A DNA stretch of 33,757 nt from Sandarakinorhabdus sp. (GCA_020693225.1 JAIMJL010000010.1:1-33757), one strand, 5' to 3'. Counted from the first letter of the stretch, positions 7,150 through 15,757 are shown. Translations and numbers: made by a program. Notes: generated by a model not told the origin, from the letters alone.

Positions 7150-8424
7150 ATGGCAAGTCTTGCAACACCGATCACTCTCGCCTGCGGGATCACGCTGCCC
7201 AATCGCATCGCCAAATCCGCCATGACCGAGGGGCTGGCCGACCCGTGCAACCGCGCCACTCCCGCCCATGCCACCCTCTATCGCCGCTGGGCAGAAGGCG
7301 GGCTCGGCCTCAGCATCACCGGCAACATCCAGATCGATCGGCAGCATCTGGAACGGCCCGGCAACATTGCCCTGGCCGGGCCGCAAGACGCAGACGCAAT
7401 CGCCGCGCTCTCCGGGCTGGCAACCGCCGCGCGCAGTAAGGGCGGCGCGGTGTTCGCCCAGCTGTCGCACGCCGGTCGGCAAACCCCCGCCAGCGTCAAT
7501 CCGCATCCAGGGGCCGCCAGCGCCATTGCCGTCGCCTTGCCCGGCAAACAGTTCGGCACCCCCGAACCGCTAACGGAAAGCGAAATCGAGGTGCTGATCG
7601 CCCGCTTCGGTGCTGCCGCCGCCCACTGCCGCGAAGCCGGCTTTTCCGGCGTGCAGCTGCACGCCGCGCATGGCTATCTCCTGTCCGGCTTCCTGTCGCC
7701 GCTGGCCAACCGCCGCACCGATCGCTGGGGCGGCAGTCTGGAGAATCGCGCGCGCTTTCTGATCGCGGCGGTGCGCGCGGCCCGCGCCGCAACGGCATCG
7801 GATTTCGGCATCGCGGTCAAGCTGAACAGCGCCGATTTCCAGCGCGGCGGCTTTGCCACCCACGAATCCGTTGCCGTGGCGCAAATGCTGCAAGCCGAAG
7901 GGGTGGATTTTCTGGAGCTGTCCGGCGGCAATTATGAACAGCCGCGGATGATGGATTCCAATGGCCTTTCCGAAGGCGAACAGCGGTCCGCCCGCCGCGA
8001 GGCCTATTTCCTGGCCGAGGCCGAACGCCTGCGTGAAGCGGTGAAACTGCCGCTGATGGTCACCGGCGGATTTCGCTCGGCAGCCGCCATGCAGGCCGCG
8101 CTCGGATCCGGTGCCTGCGATCTGATCGGAGTCGCCCGGCCGCTGTGCGTCGAGGTGGATGGCCCCAACCTGCTGCTGCAAAACGCAGAGCATGTCCTGC
8201 CATCGATGGAATCACAGCTGCGGCTGGGGCCGGGCCTGCTTGCCCCGAACAGCCGCTTTGCGCTGGTCAGAATGCTGAACGGCTTCGGCGTGCAGGCCTG
8301 GTTCTGCCTGCAACTGCTCAGAATTGCGGCGGGGCAGCAGCCCGATCGGCAGTTTCCGGTGTGGAAGGCGCTGTCGCGCTATCAGGCGCGCGAACAGGAG
8401 ATGGCGCGGGCGCTGGTTCGCTAG
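7150..8424 (+). CDS. NADH:flavin oxidoreductase, Old Yellow Enzyme family
   Basis: This 424-residue protein is an FMN-dependent TIM-barrel ene-reductase-type enzyme of the OYE family. Visible signatures are LPNRIAKSAMTEGLA near the N-terminus, FAQLSHAGRQ, HAAHGYLLSGFLSPLANRR from residue 171 (H171 and H174 are the substrate-binding pair), DRWGGSLENRARF, LSGGNYEQP and the phosphate-binding LIGVARPLC. The segment after residue 340 matches the C-terminal extension of the longer single-domain members; there is no iron-sulphur or second flavin domain as in 2,4-dienoyl-CoA reductase. Likely substrates are activated alkenes, but the physiological one is unknown. Its last 107 bp overlap the convergent mlaA gene, so both C-termini are coded in opposite strands of the same DNA. 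Confidence 0.92.
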   Translation: MASLATPITLACGITLPNRIAKSAMTEGLADPCNRATPAHATLYRRWAEGGLGLSITGNIQIDRQHLERPGNIALAGPQDADAIAALSGLATAARSKGGAVFAQLSHAGRQTPASVNPHPGAASAIAVALPGKQFGTPEPLTESEIEVLIARFGAAAAHCREAGFSGVQLHAAHGYLLSGFLSPLANRRTDRWGGSLENRARFLIAAVRAARAATASDFGIAVKLNSADFQRGGFATHESVAVAQMLQAEGVDFLELSGGNYEQPRMMDSNGLSEGEQRSARREAYFLAEAERLREAVKLPLMVTGGFRSAAAMQAALGSGACDLIGVARPLCVEVDGPNLLLQNAEHVLPSMESQLRLGPGLLAPNSRFALVRMLNGFGVQAWFCLQLLRIAAGQQPDRQFPVWKALSRYQAREQEMARALVR

Positions 8425-9190
8425 CCGGGCTGTCATAGGGCACAATTTCCTCATCCTCGTCCGGCAGGGCAGGGGGCGCACCATCAAAGAGCTCAGCGCG
8501 GCGCAGCTGCAGCCAGGCCGAGCGGACGGTGGCATATTCGTCGGCCGATCCGGTCAGAAATTGCTCGCCGCTCTCCGCAACAGAAGCCCGCGCATCCACC
8601 ACGCGAAAGCCGATTTTTGCAATCCGCCCGCCGGTGTTCAACACCTCCCGCGCCCCGAAATCTACCGGATCGACCACGAAATCCACGGTAAAGCCGATGC
8701 CGTCGCGCAAGGTCGATGGCCCGAAAAACGGCATCACGAGATACGGCCCGGAACGCAGCCCATAAACCGCCATCGTCTGGCCGAAATCGTGCGGCTGCTC
8801 CTCCAGCCCCATTCCGGTGGCATGATCGGCCAGGCCGCCAACCCCCAGCACGGTGTTCACCAGCGTCCGATCCAGCGCCCGGAACGCACTGGCAAACTTG
8901 CCCTGCAACACGGCATGAACAAAGTTCTGCGGCTCGTTGAAATTGTCATACACGTTCCGGATGCCGCGCTGCGCCGCGCCCGGCATCACCGCACGATAGG
9001 CTTTCACAGTCGGCTTCAACACCGCGCGATCCACCGCCCGGTTGGTCGCATAGATCTTGCGGTTGGTGCGCTCCCACGGATCCAGCGCCGCCGCCTCCAT
9101 GGATGCCGCCCGCTCGAAGCGCTCGCCGCTGTGGGCGCATCCAGCTACGATCAGCAAGAGTGCCAGTGGCGCTAAGGTCTTGGGATTCAT
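8318..9190 (-). CDS. mlaA: Outer-membrane lipid asymmetry lipoprotein MlaA (VacJ family)
   Basis: This 290-residue lipoprotein has a lipobox VAGC with cysteine at residue 18 and the MlaA domain from about residue 37: DPWERTNRKIYATN, NFNEPQNFVHAVLQGKF, NTVLGVGGLADHATGMGL, DFGQTMAVYG, GPYLVMPFFGPSTLRDGIG. MlaA sits in the outer membrane and removes misplaced phospholipids from the outer leaflet, passing them to MlaC and the MlaFEDB transporter. No other mla genes are in the window. After about residue 240 the protein ends in an acidic stretch and a Pro/Ala/Ser tail. Much of that low-complexity tail is encoded opposite the end of the OYE-family gene. The start at 9190 gives a normal signal peptide. 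Confidence 0.95.
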   Translation of the reverse strand: MNPKTLAPLALLLIVAGCAHSGERFERAASMEAAALDPWERTNRKIYATNRAVDRAVLKPTVKAYRAVMPGAAQRGIRNVYDNFNEPQNFVHAVLQGKFASAFRALDRTLVNTVLGVGGLADHATGMGLEEQPHDFGQTMAVYGLRSGPYLVMPFFGPSTLRDGIGFTVDFVVDPVDFGAREVLNTGGRIAKIGFRVVDARASVAESGEQFLTGSADEYATVRSAWLQLRRAELFDGAPPALPDEDEEIVPYDSPASEPAPAPSPVRAPDSATAPSTPETADRAAAPPQF

Positions 9191-9266
9191 ACCGCCCGCC
9201 TAGTAGCCGAAGCGAAGCAGCACAAGCGGCATGCGACAAAGCGGTGCGTCAGCCCGCCGCCCGATT

Positions 9267-9297
9267 GACTTGATATAAAGAGTTCCTTAAGTCTTTA
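9267..9297 (+). promoter_or_regulatory. Nested inverted repeats directly before the ArsR-methyltransferase/met operon
   Basis: TAAAGA (9276-9281) pairs with TCTTTA (9292-9297), and GACTT (9267-9271) pairs with AAGTC (9289-9293); the two arms are interleaved. The stretch is markedly A+T-rich compared with the genes around it and ends three bases before the ATG at 9301. TTGACT (9265-9270) and TATAAA (9274-9279) could contribute to a promoter. This is the position expected for an autoregulatory ArsR-family operator. There is no clear Shine-Dalgarno sequence, so translation could be weak or leaderless. Confidence 0.55.
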
Positions 9298-9300
9298 CCC

Positions 9301-10224
9301 ATGCAGCGATTGCTCGACATCCTGGCCGCCCTCGCCGACCCCACGCGGATGAAGATCATGTTGCTGATCCGCGACATCGAGCTGGCGATGGGCGAGCTGG
9401 CAGAGGTGCTCGATCAGTCGCAGCCGCGCGTTTCCCGGCATGTGCGGATTCTGGCCGAGGCAGGGCTGGTGCGCCGCAACAAGGAAGGGGCCTGGGTGTT
9501 CGTCGGCCTGGGGCACAATGTGCCAACTGCGGAAATCTATGCGCTGGTTGACAGTCTGCTCGCCGGGCGGGACATCATCGCCGCCGAGCGCGCGCGGCTG
9601 GCCCAGGTGAGAACCGGCCGGCAGAAGGCAGTTGACAGCTGGTTCGATGCCCACGCCGCCGAATGGGATCTCATACGCGGGCTGGAAGCGCCCGAAGCGG
9701 CGATAGATGCCGACATTCTGGCCGCCGCGCGCGGTGGCAGCGTCGGCCGCCTGCTCGATATCGGAACCGGAACCGGCCGCATGATCGAGTTGCTGGGCGG
9801 CGATGCCACCAGCGCCATCGGCATCGATCGCTCGCCGGAAATGCTGCGGCTGGCGCGGGCCAAGCTGGCCGAAGGCGATTTTCCGATCGCCGAAGTGCGG
9901 CAGGCCGATATGCGCGCGCTGCCGTTTGAACCGCACAGCTTCGATACCGTTACCCTGCATCATGTGCTGCACTTTGCCGATGATCCCGCCAGCGTTCTCG
10001 CGCAAGCCGCCCGCATGGTCGCGCCCGGCGGCAAGCTGCTGGTGGTGGATTATGCCCCGCACGCGCGCGAGGATTTCCGCTCGCGCTTCCAGCACGTGCG
10101 GCTCGGGTTCGAGGATGCCGCGGTGATCGGCTGGATGAACTCCGCCGGCCTGCAGGCAGACGTGGCCGCGCGGCATCACGGCCCCGAACTCACCGTTGTA
10201 CTCTGGCAGGGAAGACCCGCATGA
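9301..10224 (+). CDS. ArsR-family regulator fused to a SAM-dependent methyltransferase domain
   Basis: The 307-residue protein joins an ArsR-type winged helix (1-95; recognition helix about 39-57, QSQPRVSRHVRILAEAGLV) to a class I methyltransferase domain (about 110-300) with SAM motif LDIGTGTGR (152-160), GIDRS (174-178), the motif DTVTLHHVLHF (215-225) and PGGKLLVVD (242-250). The metal-site motif of classical ArsR proteins is absent and the whole protein contains no cysteine, so it is not a thiol-based metal or redox sensor. It overlaps metF by ATGA and heads a metF-metH operon. ArsR regulators named SahR are known to control methionine-cycle genes in Proteobacteria in response to S-adenosylhomocysteine; this protein is a plausible functional counterpart. 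Whether the second domain only senses SAM/SAH or also methylates something is open. Confidence 0.88.
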   Translation: MQRLLDILAALADPTRMKIMLLIRDIELAMGELAEVLDQSQPRVSRHVRILAEAGLVRRNKEGAWVFVGLGHNVPTAEIYALVDSLLAGRDIIAAERARLAQVRTGRQKAVDSWFDAHAAEWDLIRGLEAPEAAIDADILAAARGGSVGRLLDIGTGTGRMIELLGGDATSAIGIDRSPEMLRLARAKLAEGDFPIAEVRQADMRALPFEPHSFDTVTLHHVLHFADDPASVLAQAARMVAPGGKLLVVDYAPHAREDFRSRFQHVRLGFEDAAVIGWMNSAGLQADVAARHHGPELTVVLWQGRPA

Positions 10225-11177
10225 CCGCCGCAATCATCGATCCAGCCGCCAAAGATCCAGCCGCTGAAGATGCAGCCGCGGAACTTCGCCGCGCCGGCAA
10301 CGCGCCGCTGTTTGCCGATCTTCCCGGCGACATCGAAGTCAGCTTCGAATTCTTTCCGCCGAAAACCGAGAAGATGGCGGAAACCCTGTGGCAGTCGGTG
10401 CAGACACTCGCACCGCTGAAGCCGCGCTTCGTCTCGGTAACCTACGGCGCCGGTGGCTCCACCCGCGAGCGCACGCACCAGACGGTCGCCCGCATCGTGG
10501 CCGAAACCGGCATTCCGGCCGCCGCCCACCTCACCTGCGTGGAGGCCAGCAAGGCCGACATTGCCGAAATCGCCGATGCCTATTGGCAGGCCGGCGTCCG
10601 CCACATCGTCGCCCTGCGCGGTGATCCGCCCAAGAAAGACGGCCAGTTCCAGCCGTTCCAGCGCACGGCGGATGGCTATGGCGACGCCGCCGAGCTGGTC
10701 GCCGGGCTGGCCGCGCAGCATCCGTTCGATCTCTCCGTCGGCGCCTATCCGGAAGTGCATCCCGAGGCCGCTGATGCCGCCGCAGACATCGATCATCTGA
10801 AGCGCAAGTTCGATGCCGGCGCGTCGCGCGCCATTACCCAGTTTTTCTTCGAGCCAGACACCTTCTTCCGCTTCCGCGACCGCGCAGCTGCCGCCGGAAT
10901 CGCCGGCGAGCTGGTGCCGGGCATCCTGCCGGTGGCCAATTTTCAGGCCGCCGTCCGCATGTCGGCGCCCTGCAATGTCGCCATCCCGGCCTGGATGGCG
11001 CGGCTGTTCGAAGGGCTGGACGATCACCCCGATGCGGCCCAGCTGGTGGCAGCAACGGTTGCCGCCGAAATGGTCCGCCGCCTCTATGCCGGCGGCGTGC
11101 GGCACTTCCACTTCTACACGCTGAACCGGGCCGAGCTGGCCTTTGCCATCTGTCACCTGCTGGGAAAACGCTCATGA
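10221..11177 (+). CDS. metF: 5,10-Methylenetetrahydrofolate reductase MetF
   Basis: This 318-residue FAD-containing TIM-barrel enzyme reduces methylenetetrahydrofolate to 5-methyltetrahydrofolate for methionine synthesis. Visible landmarks are VSFEFFPPKTEKM (catalytic Glu in the EFFPP motif), FVSVTYGAGGSTRERT, HLTCVEASK, HIVALRGDPPK, SVGAYPEVHPEA, LKRKFDAGASRAITQFFFE and the C-terminal HFYTLNRAELA. A 30-residue N-terminal extension, Asp/Ala-rich and almost repetitive (DPAAKDPAAEDAAAE), precedes the barrel and looks disordered. The start overlaps the upstream stop by ATGA, and its own stop overlaps the next start the same way, so the four genes are likely translated as a coupled series. Confidence 0.96.
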   Translation: MTAAIIDPAAKDPAAEDAAAELRRAGNAPLFADLPGDIEVSFEFFPPKTEKMAETLWQSVQTLAPLKPRFVSVTYGAGGSTRERTHQTVARIVAETGIPAAAHLTCVEASKADIAEIADAYWQAGVRHIVALRGDPPKKDGQFQPFQRTADGYGDAAELVAGLAAQHPFDLSVGAYPEVHPEAADAAADIDHLKRKFDAGASRAITQFFFEPDTFFRFRDRAAAAGIAGELVPGILPVANFQAAVRMSAPCNVAIPAWMARLFEGLDDHPDAAQLVAATVAAEMVRRLYAGGVRHFHFYTLNRAELAFAICHLLGKRS

Positions 11178-12229
11178 TCGCGCCCTCCGAAGCCGAAGCC
11201 GCCTTCAACGCGGCCATCGCCGAGCGAATCCTCGTGAAAGACGGCCCCTATGGCACCGCCGTCCAGGCGCTCGGCTTGGTCGAGGCGGACTATCGCGGCC
11301 AGCTTTCGGTCAATCTGGATCAGAAGGGCAACAATGATGTGCTGAACATCACCCGCCCGGAAGCGATTGCCGGCATAGCCCGTGCCTATCTCGATGCCGG
11401 GGCCGATATCCTTGCCACCAACAGCTTCAACGCCAACGCCATTTCGCAGGCCGATTATGGCCTCGAACATCTGGTCGGCGATATCAACCGCGCCGCCGCC
11501 CGCATCCTGCGCGCCGAGGCCGACGCGGCAACCGCGCGCGACGGCCGCCGCCGCTTCGTGGTTGGCGCCCTCGGCCCCACCAACAAGACCCTCTCGCTCA
11601 GCCCCAAGGTGGAAGACCCCGGTTACCGCGAAGTCGATTTCGATGGCGTGAAAGCGGTCTATCGCGAACAGATCGATGCCTTGCTGGAAGGCGGGGTCGA
11701 TTTCATCCTGATCGAAACCGTGTTCGACACATTGAACGCCAAGGCCGCCGCCTTTGCCGCGATGGAGGCCGAAGAAGCCCGGCAACGCCGTGTGCCGGTG
11801 ATGCTGTCGATGACACTCACCGATCTGGCCGGGCGCAACCTCTCCGGGCAAACGGTGGAGGCCTTCTGGACCTCGATTGCGCATGTGAAGCCGCTCACCG
11901 TGGGTCTCAATTGCAGCTTCGGCGCCACCGAGCTCCGCCCGCATGTGCAAACGCTCGCCGCCAGGGTGGACAGCCCCATTCTGGTCTATCCCAACGCCGG
12001 CCTGCCCAACGACATGGGTGCCTATGACGAGCTGCCGGAAACCACCGGCGGCTTCATCCGCGATTGGGCCGAGCAGGGCCTGATCAACGCCGTGGGCGGC
12101 TGTTGCGGCACCACGCCGGCGCACATCGCCGCCATGGCGCGCGCCGTCGCCGATCTGCCGCCGCGCGCGGTTCCCGTTCTCACCCCGGCGCTTCGCCTGT
12201 CCGGCCTGGAGGCCGCTGTTTTCGCATGA
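11174..12229 (+). CDS. metH: Methionine synthase MetH, homocysteine-binding half
   Basis: This 351-residue protein corresponds to the first domain of cobalamin-dependent methionine synthase. It binds homocysteine through a zinc ion held by three cysteines, here C247 (LNCSFGA) and C310-C311 ([10 protein letters not shown]). The usual N-terminal DGAMGT motif reads DGPYGT. The rest of MetH is encoded by the next gene, with a 4-base ATGA overlap; the two products must meet to move the methyl group from cobalamin to homocysteine. Such two-gene MetH is known in many alphaproteobacteria, so I regard this as a natural split rather than a frameshift: the stop and start are clean and both proteins have proper domain ends. 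Confidence 0.94.
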   Translation: MIAPSEAEAAFNAAIAERILVKDGPYGTAVQALGLVEADYRGQLSVNLDQKGNNDVLNITRPEAIAGIARAYLDAGADILATNSFNANAISQADYGLEHLVGDINRAAARILRAEADAATARDGRRRFVVGALGPTNKTLSLSPKVEDPGYREVDFDGVKAVYREQIDALLEGGVDFILIETVFDTLNAKAAAFAAMEAEEARQRRVPVMLSMTLTDLAGRNLSGQTVEAFWTSIAHVKPLTVGLNCSFGATELRPHVQTLAARVDSPILVYPNAGLPNDMGAYDELPETTGGFIRDWAEQGLINAVGGCCGTTPAHIAAMARAVADLPPRAVPVLTPALRLSGLEAAVFA

Positions 12230-14847
12230 CCGACACCTTCGCCAACGCCGCTTCCCGCTTCATCAACATCGGTGAGCGCACCAATGTCACCGGCTCCGCC
12301 CGCTTCAAGAAGCTCATCATGGCGGGCGATTTCACCACCGCGCTCGATGTGGCGCGCGATCAGGTGGAAAATGGCGCGCAGGTGCTGGACATCAACATGG
12401 ATGAAGGCCTGCTCGAGAGCGAGGCCGCCATGGTCACCTTCCTGAAGCTGATTGCCGCCGAGCCGGACATCGCCCGCATCCCGCTCATGGTGGACAGCTC
12501 CAAATGGGCGATCATCGAAGCCGGCCTGAAATGCGTCGCCGGCAAATGCATCGTCAATTCGATCAGCATGAAGGAAGGCGAGGCGCAGTTCCTCGCGCAA
12601 TCCCGCCTGGTCCGCCGCTATGGCGCCGCTGTCGTGGTGATGGCATTCGATGAACAGGGCCAGGCCGACACCGCCGCGCGCAAGCTGGAAATCTGCGCCC
12701 GCGCCTATGATCTGCTGCTGGCAGACGGCTTCAATCCGGCCGACATCATCTTCGATCCCAATATCTTCGCCGTCGCCACCGGCATCGAAGAGCATGATCG
12801 CTACGCGCTCGATTTCATCGAAGCCTGCAAGGCAATCAAGGCGCGCTGCCCGCACGCCCGTATCTCCGGCGGGCTGTCCAACTTGAGCTTCGCCTTCCGC
12901 GGCAATGAAGCGGTGCGTCGCGCAATGCACTCGGTGTTCCTCTATCACGCCATCCCCGCCGGGCTCGACATGGCAATCGTCAACGCCGGCCAGCTCGATG
13001 TGTATGATCAGCTCGATCCCGATCTGCGCGAAGCCGCCGAAGATGTGGTGCTGGCCCGCCGCCCGGACGCCACCGAGCGGCTGATCACGCTTGCCGGCCG
13101 CTTTACCAACAGCGGCGTGGTCGCGGAAAAGGCGACCGAGGCCTGGCGCGAGTTCCCGGTGGGCAAGCGGCTGGAGCATGCCCTGGTCAACGGCATCGAT
13201 GCGCATGTGGTGGCCGACACCGAAGAGGCGCGGCTGCTGACCGACCGGCCCATTTCCGTCATCGAAGGTCCGCTGATGGACGGCATGAACGTGGTCGGCG
13301 ATCTGTTCGCCACCGGCAAGATGTTCCTGCCGCAGGTGGTGAAATCCGCCCGCGTGATGAAAAAGGCAGTGGCGCACCTGGTGCCCTTTATCGAGGCGCT
13401 GAAGGAAGAGGGCGCGGCTCCCAAGGCCCGCATCGTCATGGCAACGGTGAAGGGCGATGTGCACGATATCGGCAAGAACATCGTTGGCGTCGTGCTCCAG
13501 TGCAACAATTTCGAGGTCATCGATCTGGGCGTGATGGTGCCCTGGGCCACCATCCTGCAAACCGCGAAAGACCAGAAGGCCGACATGATCGGGCTGTCCG
13601 GTCTCATCACGCCCTCTCTCGATGAAATGGTCACGGTGGCAACGGAAATGCAGCGCGCCGGCTTCACCATGCCGCTGCTGATCGGTGGCGCCACCACCTC
13701 CAAGGTGCACACCGCGCTGCGCATCGCGCCGGCCTATTCCGGCGCCACCATCCATGTGCTGGATGCCTCGCGCGCTGTCGGTGTTGCCTCCACCCTGGTC
13801 TCCGAAACCCTGTGCGAAACCTATGTCGAGGAAATCGCAAATGATTATGCCGATATCCGGCTGAAGCGGTCGGGCGTGCAATCGCCGCTCACGCCGCTGG
13901 CCGAAGCCCGCGCCAACGGGCTGAAAGTTGATTTTGCCACCGAACCACCGGTGCGTCCGGCGCACACCGGGCGCTGGGTGGAGGCCGATTTCCCGCTTGA
14001 AACACTGGTTCCCTTCATCGACTGGACCCCGTTTTTCCGCGCCTGGGAACTGCATGGCAACTATCCCGCAATCCTCGAAGACCCGGTGGTCGGTGCTGCC
14101 GCCCGCACCCTGTGGCACGATGCGCAGGCCATGCTGGAGCGTCTGGTTCAGGAAAAATGGCTGACCGCAAAGGGCGTAGCCGCCATCTGGCCGGTGCGCC
14201 GCGAGGGCGATGATATTCTGGTTTTCGCCGACGAAAGCCGCGCCCACCTGCTGGCCCGGCTGCCGATGCTGCGGCAGCAGGTGGTGAAGCGGGAAGGGCG
14301 CGCCAATGATTGCCTCGCCGATATCGTCAGCCCCGAAGCGGACTGGATGGGCGGCTTCGCCGTCACCACAGGCCACGGCATCGAACAACGGTTGCAAGAG
14401 TTTCAGGCCCAGCACGACGACTTCAGCGATATCCTGCTGAAGGCACTGGCCGATCGTCTGGCGGAAGCCTTCGCCGAGGCGATGCACCACCGCATCCGCA
14501 CCCAATACTGGGGCTATGAGCCGCAAGCCGCCCCCGATTATGCCGCCCTGATCCGCGAGCAATATCAGGGCATCCGCCCGGCGCCGGGTTATCCGGCCTG
14601 CCCGGATCACAGCCTGAAGCCGCTTTTGTTCGATCTGCTGCAGGCGCCCGAAGCCACCGGCATCACGCTCACCGAAAGCTTCGCCATGTGGCCCACGGCG
14701 GCAGTCTCCGGCTTCTATTTCGCGCATCCGCAAAGCCATTATTTCGGCGTCGCGCGGGTCGGTGAGGACCAGCTTACAGACTATGCCGGAAGGCGCGGCG
14801 TCGATCTCGATCAGGCCCGCCTCTGGCTGCGCCCGAATCTGGATTAA
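12226..14847 (+). CDS. metH: Methionine synthase MetH, folate, cobalamin and reactivation domains
   Basis: The 873-residue protein begins directly with the pterin-binding domain ([19 protein letters not shown], residues 12-30; [13 protein letters not shown]), followed by the cobalamin-binding helical cap (about 310-400), the B12 Rossmann domain with D411-V-H413-D-I-G416 (His413 is the lower cobalt ligand), GLSGLITPS and LIGGATTS, then the C-terminal reactivation domain with R784[11 protein letters not shown], the SAM-binding signature. It takes methyl from methyltetrahydrofolate onto cobalamin and delivers it to homocysteine held by the preceding gene's product; SAM serves to rescue oxidised cob(II)alamin. 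I chose the ATG at 12226, which overlaps the previous stop. Its stop overlaps the stop of the convergent Nudix gene by sharing TTAA. Confidence 0.96.
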   Translation: MTDTFANAASRFINIGERTNVTGSARFKKLIMAGDFTTALDVARDQVENGAQVLDINMDEGLLESEAAMVTFLKLIAAEPDIARIPLMVDSSKWAIIEAGLKCVAGKCIVNSISMKEGEAQFLAQSRLVRRYGAAVVVMAFDEQGQADTAARKLEICARAYDLLLADGFNPADIIFDPNIFAVATGIEEHDRYALDFIEACKAIKARCPHARISGGLSNLSFAFRGNEAVRRAMHSVFLYHAIPAGLDMAIVNAGQLDVYDQLDPDLREAAEDVVLARRPDATERLITLAGRFTNSGVVAEKATEAWREFPVGKRLEHALVNGIDAHVVADTEEARLLTDRPISVIEGPLMDGMNVVGDLFATGKMFLPQVVKSARVMKKAVAHLVPFIEALKEEGAAPKARIVMATVKGDVHDIGKNIVGVVLQCNNFEVIDLGVMVPWATILQTAKDQKADMIGLSGLITPSLDEMVTVATEMQRAGFTMPLLIGGATTSKVHTALRIAPAYSGATIHVLDASRAVGVASTLVSETLCETYVEEIANDYADIRLKRSGVQSPLTPLAEARANGLKVDFATEPPVRPAHTGRWVEADFPLETLVPFIDWTPFFRAWELHGNYPAILEDPVVGAAARTLWHDAQAMLERLVQEKWLTAKGVAAIWPVRREGDDILVFADESRAHLLARLPMLRQQVVKREGRANDCLADIVSPEADWMGGFAVTTGHGIEQRLQEFQAQHDDFSDILLKALADRLAEAFAEAMHHRIRTQYWGYEPQAAPDYAALIREQYQGIRPAPGYPACPDHSLKPLLFDLLQAPEATGITLTESFAMWPTAAVSGFYFAHPQSHYFGVARVGEDQLTDYAGRRGVDLDQARLWLRPNLD

Positions 14848-15473
14848 AGCGCCGAGTCAGCCCGGCCCCGCGTCCAGCGCCAGAAGGGCGGTGCGCCGTC
14901 CTCCCCACGCAGCCGGGCGTCCACCACGTCGAGCACGGCGCGCGTCACCGTCGGCAGATCCAGCCCGCGGCAATCCTCCAGCGTCAGCCAGGCCAGTTCG
15001 CCCAGCTCCCGGCTGTCAGTTGGAACCAGCGAAGCAAGCGCCTCGGCATCGCCCATCAGAAACCGGGCATCAAATCGCTTGTGCCGCGCCGGCGGGGTGA
15101 TGGCGCGCGCCACAAAGCGCAACCCGGCCAGATCAGCGACCAGCCGCGCATCTTTGATTGCTCCCAGCGCCAGCCCCGTTTCCTCGAACGTCTCGCGCAC
15201 CGCCGTCAGAGCCAGCGCGCGCGCCAGCCTTGCCCCATCCTGCCGCTTCAGCCGCGCCGTGGCGGCAAGTGCCGCCGCCACATCGTCGGCCAGCGGCCGC
15301 GAGGCAGCGGCATGATAATCGCCGCGCTCGATGCGGCCGCCAGGGAAAACCCATTTGCCGGGCATGAAATCATGGCCAGCCGATCGCCTTCCCATCAGGA
15401 TGCGCGGCAACGCCGCATCGCGCCGGACAAGGATCAGCGTTGCAGCATCGCGCGGCCTGGGGGGTGGCATCAT
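14844..15473 (-). CDS. Nudix hydrolase
   Basis: This 209-residue protein belongs to the Nudix pyrophosphohydrolase fold: [17 protein letters not shown] (36-52) supplies the start of the Nudix box and [13 protein letters not shown] (92-104) the end. Between them lie about 40 extra residues (53-91), as in the subgroup related to NUDT19-type enzymes, so the box is not continuous as in MutT. The metal-binding R93-E94-x-x-E97-E98 are all present. Substrate is probably a nucleoside diphosphate linked to another moiety, possibly a CoA derivative, but that is inference. The two possible starts are adjacent ATGs at 15473 and 15470. A 19-bp palindrome lies 29-47 bases upstream of the start. Confidence 0.88.
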   Translation of the reverse strand: MMPPPRPRDAATLILVRRDAALPRILMGRRSAGHDFMPGKWVFPGGRIERGDYHAAASRPLADDVAAALAATARLKRQDGARLARALALTAVRETFEETGLALGAIKDARLVADLAGLRFVARAITPPARHKRFDARFLMGDAEALASLVPTDSRELGELAWLTLEDCRGLDLPTVTRAVLDVVDARLRGEDGAPPFWRWTRGRADSAL

Positions 15474-15501
15474 GCGCTGCAGCGTTGGGCGCTTGCCGGC
15501 C

Positions 15502-15520
15502 TTCCGCCAAGCTGGCGGAA
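15502..15520. repeat. 19-bp palindrome upstream of the Nudix gene
   Basis: TTCCGCCA and TGGCGGAA form a perfect 8-bp inverted repeat around AGC. It lies in the non-coding gap between the Nudix start (minus strand, 15473) and the promoter-like site at 15593. No run of T follows on either strand, so it is not a good terminator; as a site 29-47 bases upstream of the Nudix start it could be an operator or an mRNA hairpin. Confidence 0.55.
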
Positions 15521-15592
15521 TTGCGGTGCGGCGGATCGATGCATATGTCGCCGCTATGGCTGATGCGCCTCATCCGATGATTCGCTTTTTGC

Positions 15593-15618
15593 TTGACACT
15601 GCCGCACCTGTGGATAAC
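15593..15618 (+). promoter_or_regulatory. Probable sigma-70 promoter for the small membrane peptide / rnd-lpt genes
   Basis: A perfect TTGACA (15593-15598) is followed 14 bp later by GATAAC (15613-15618), with the neighbouring ATAACT and TAACTT as alternatives at 15-16 bp. The -10 is imperfect and the spacing short, but a perfect -35 in an intergenic gap and directly upstream of a well-formed ribosome-binding site is notable. Confidence 0.5.
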
Positions 15619-15649
15619 TTCAACCGCTGGTCGGAAGAGGAGTGCCCCG

Positions 15650-15757
15650 GTGGGTCAACCGCACGAACAGCAGCATCGCTGGCTCTGGGCCGCGCTGTTT
15701 TCGGGAATGGCGTGCGGCTATGCTCTGCTGCTTGGCCTGTGGGTCGCCTTCACCTAG
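15650..15757 (+). CDS. Unannotated 35-residue single-span membrane peptide
   Basis: A GTG start at 15650 is preceded by AGAGGAG (15636-15642) at 7-base spacing and opens a 35-codon frame. The peptide has a polar, charged N-terminus (VGQPHEQQHRW) and a single hydrophobic span of about 24 residues (LWAALFSGMACGY then ALLLGLWVAFT) that reaches the C-terminus. This is the layout of a small inner-membrane peptide with N-terminus in the cytoplasm. It sits after a TTGACA promoter and 61 bp before the RNase D gene. I do not recognise a family. It could instead be a leader peptide for the downstream genes. Frame, ribosome-binding site and hydrophobicity are seen; function is unknown. Confidence 0.55.
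   Translation: MGQPHEQQHRWLWAALFSGMACGYALLLGLWVAFT

Noticed and set aside
9191-9300. A SAM- or SAH-type riboswitch upstream of the methionine operon
   Set aside because: The gap is 110 bp, the first gene begins right after the inverted repeats, and I could not fit a riboswitch core; a protein operator is the simpler reading.
12022-14739. A 905-codon open frame on the minus strand opposite metH
   Set aside because: It is antisense to a clear metH gene and its composition (His, Gly, Asp, Ala-rich, no domain pattern) is that of a frame kept open by the high third-position GC of the real gene.
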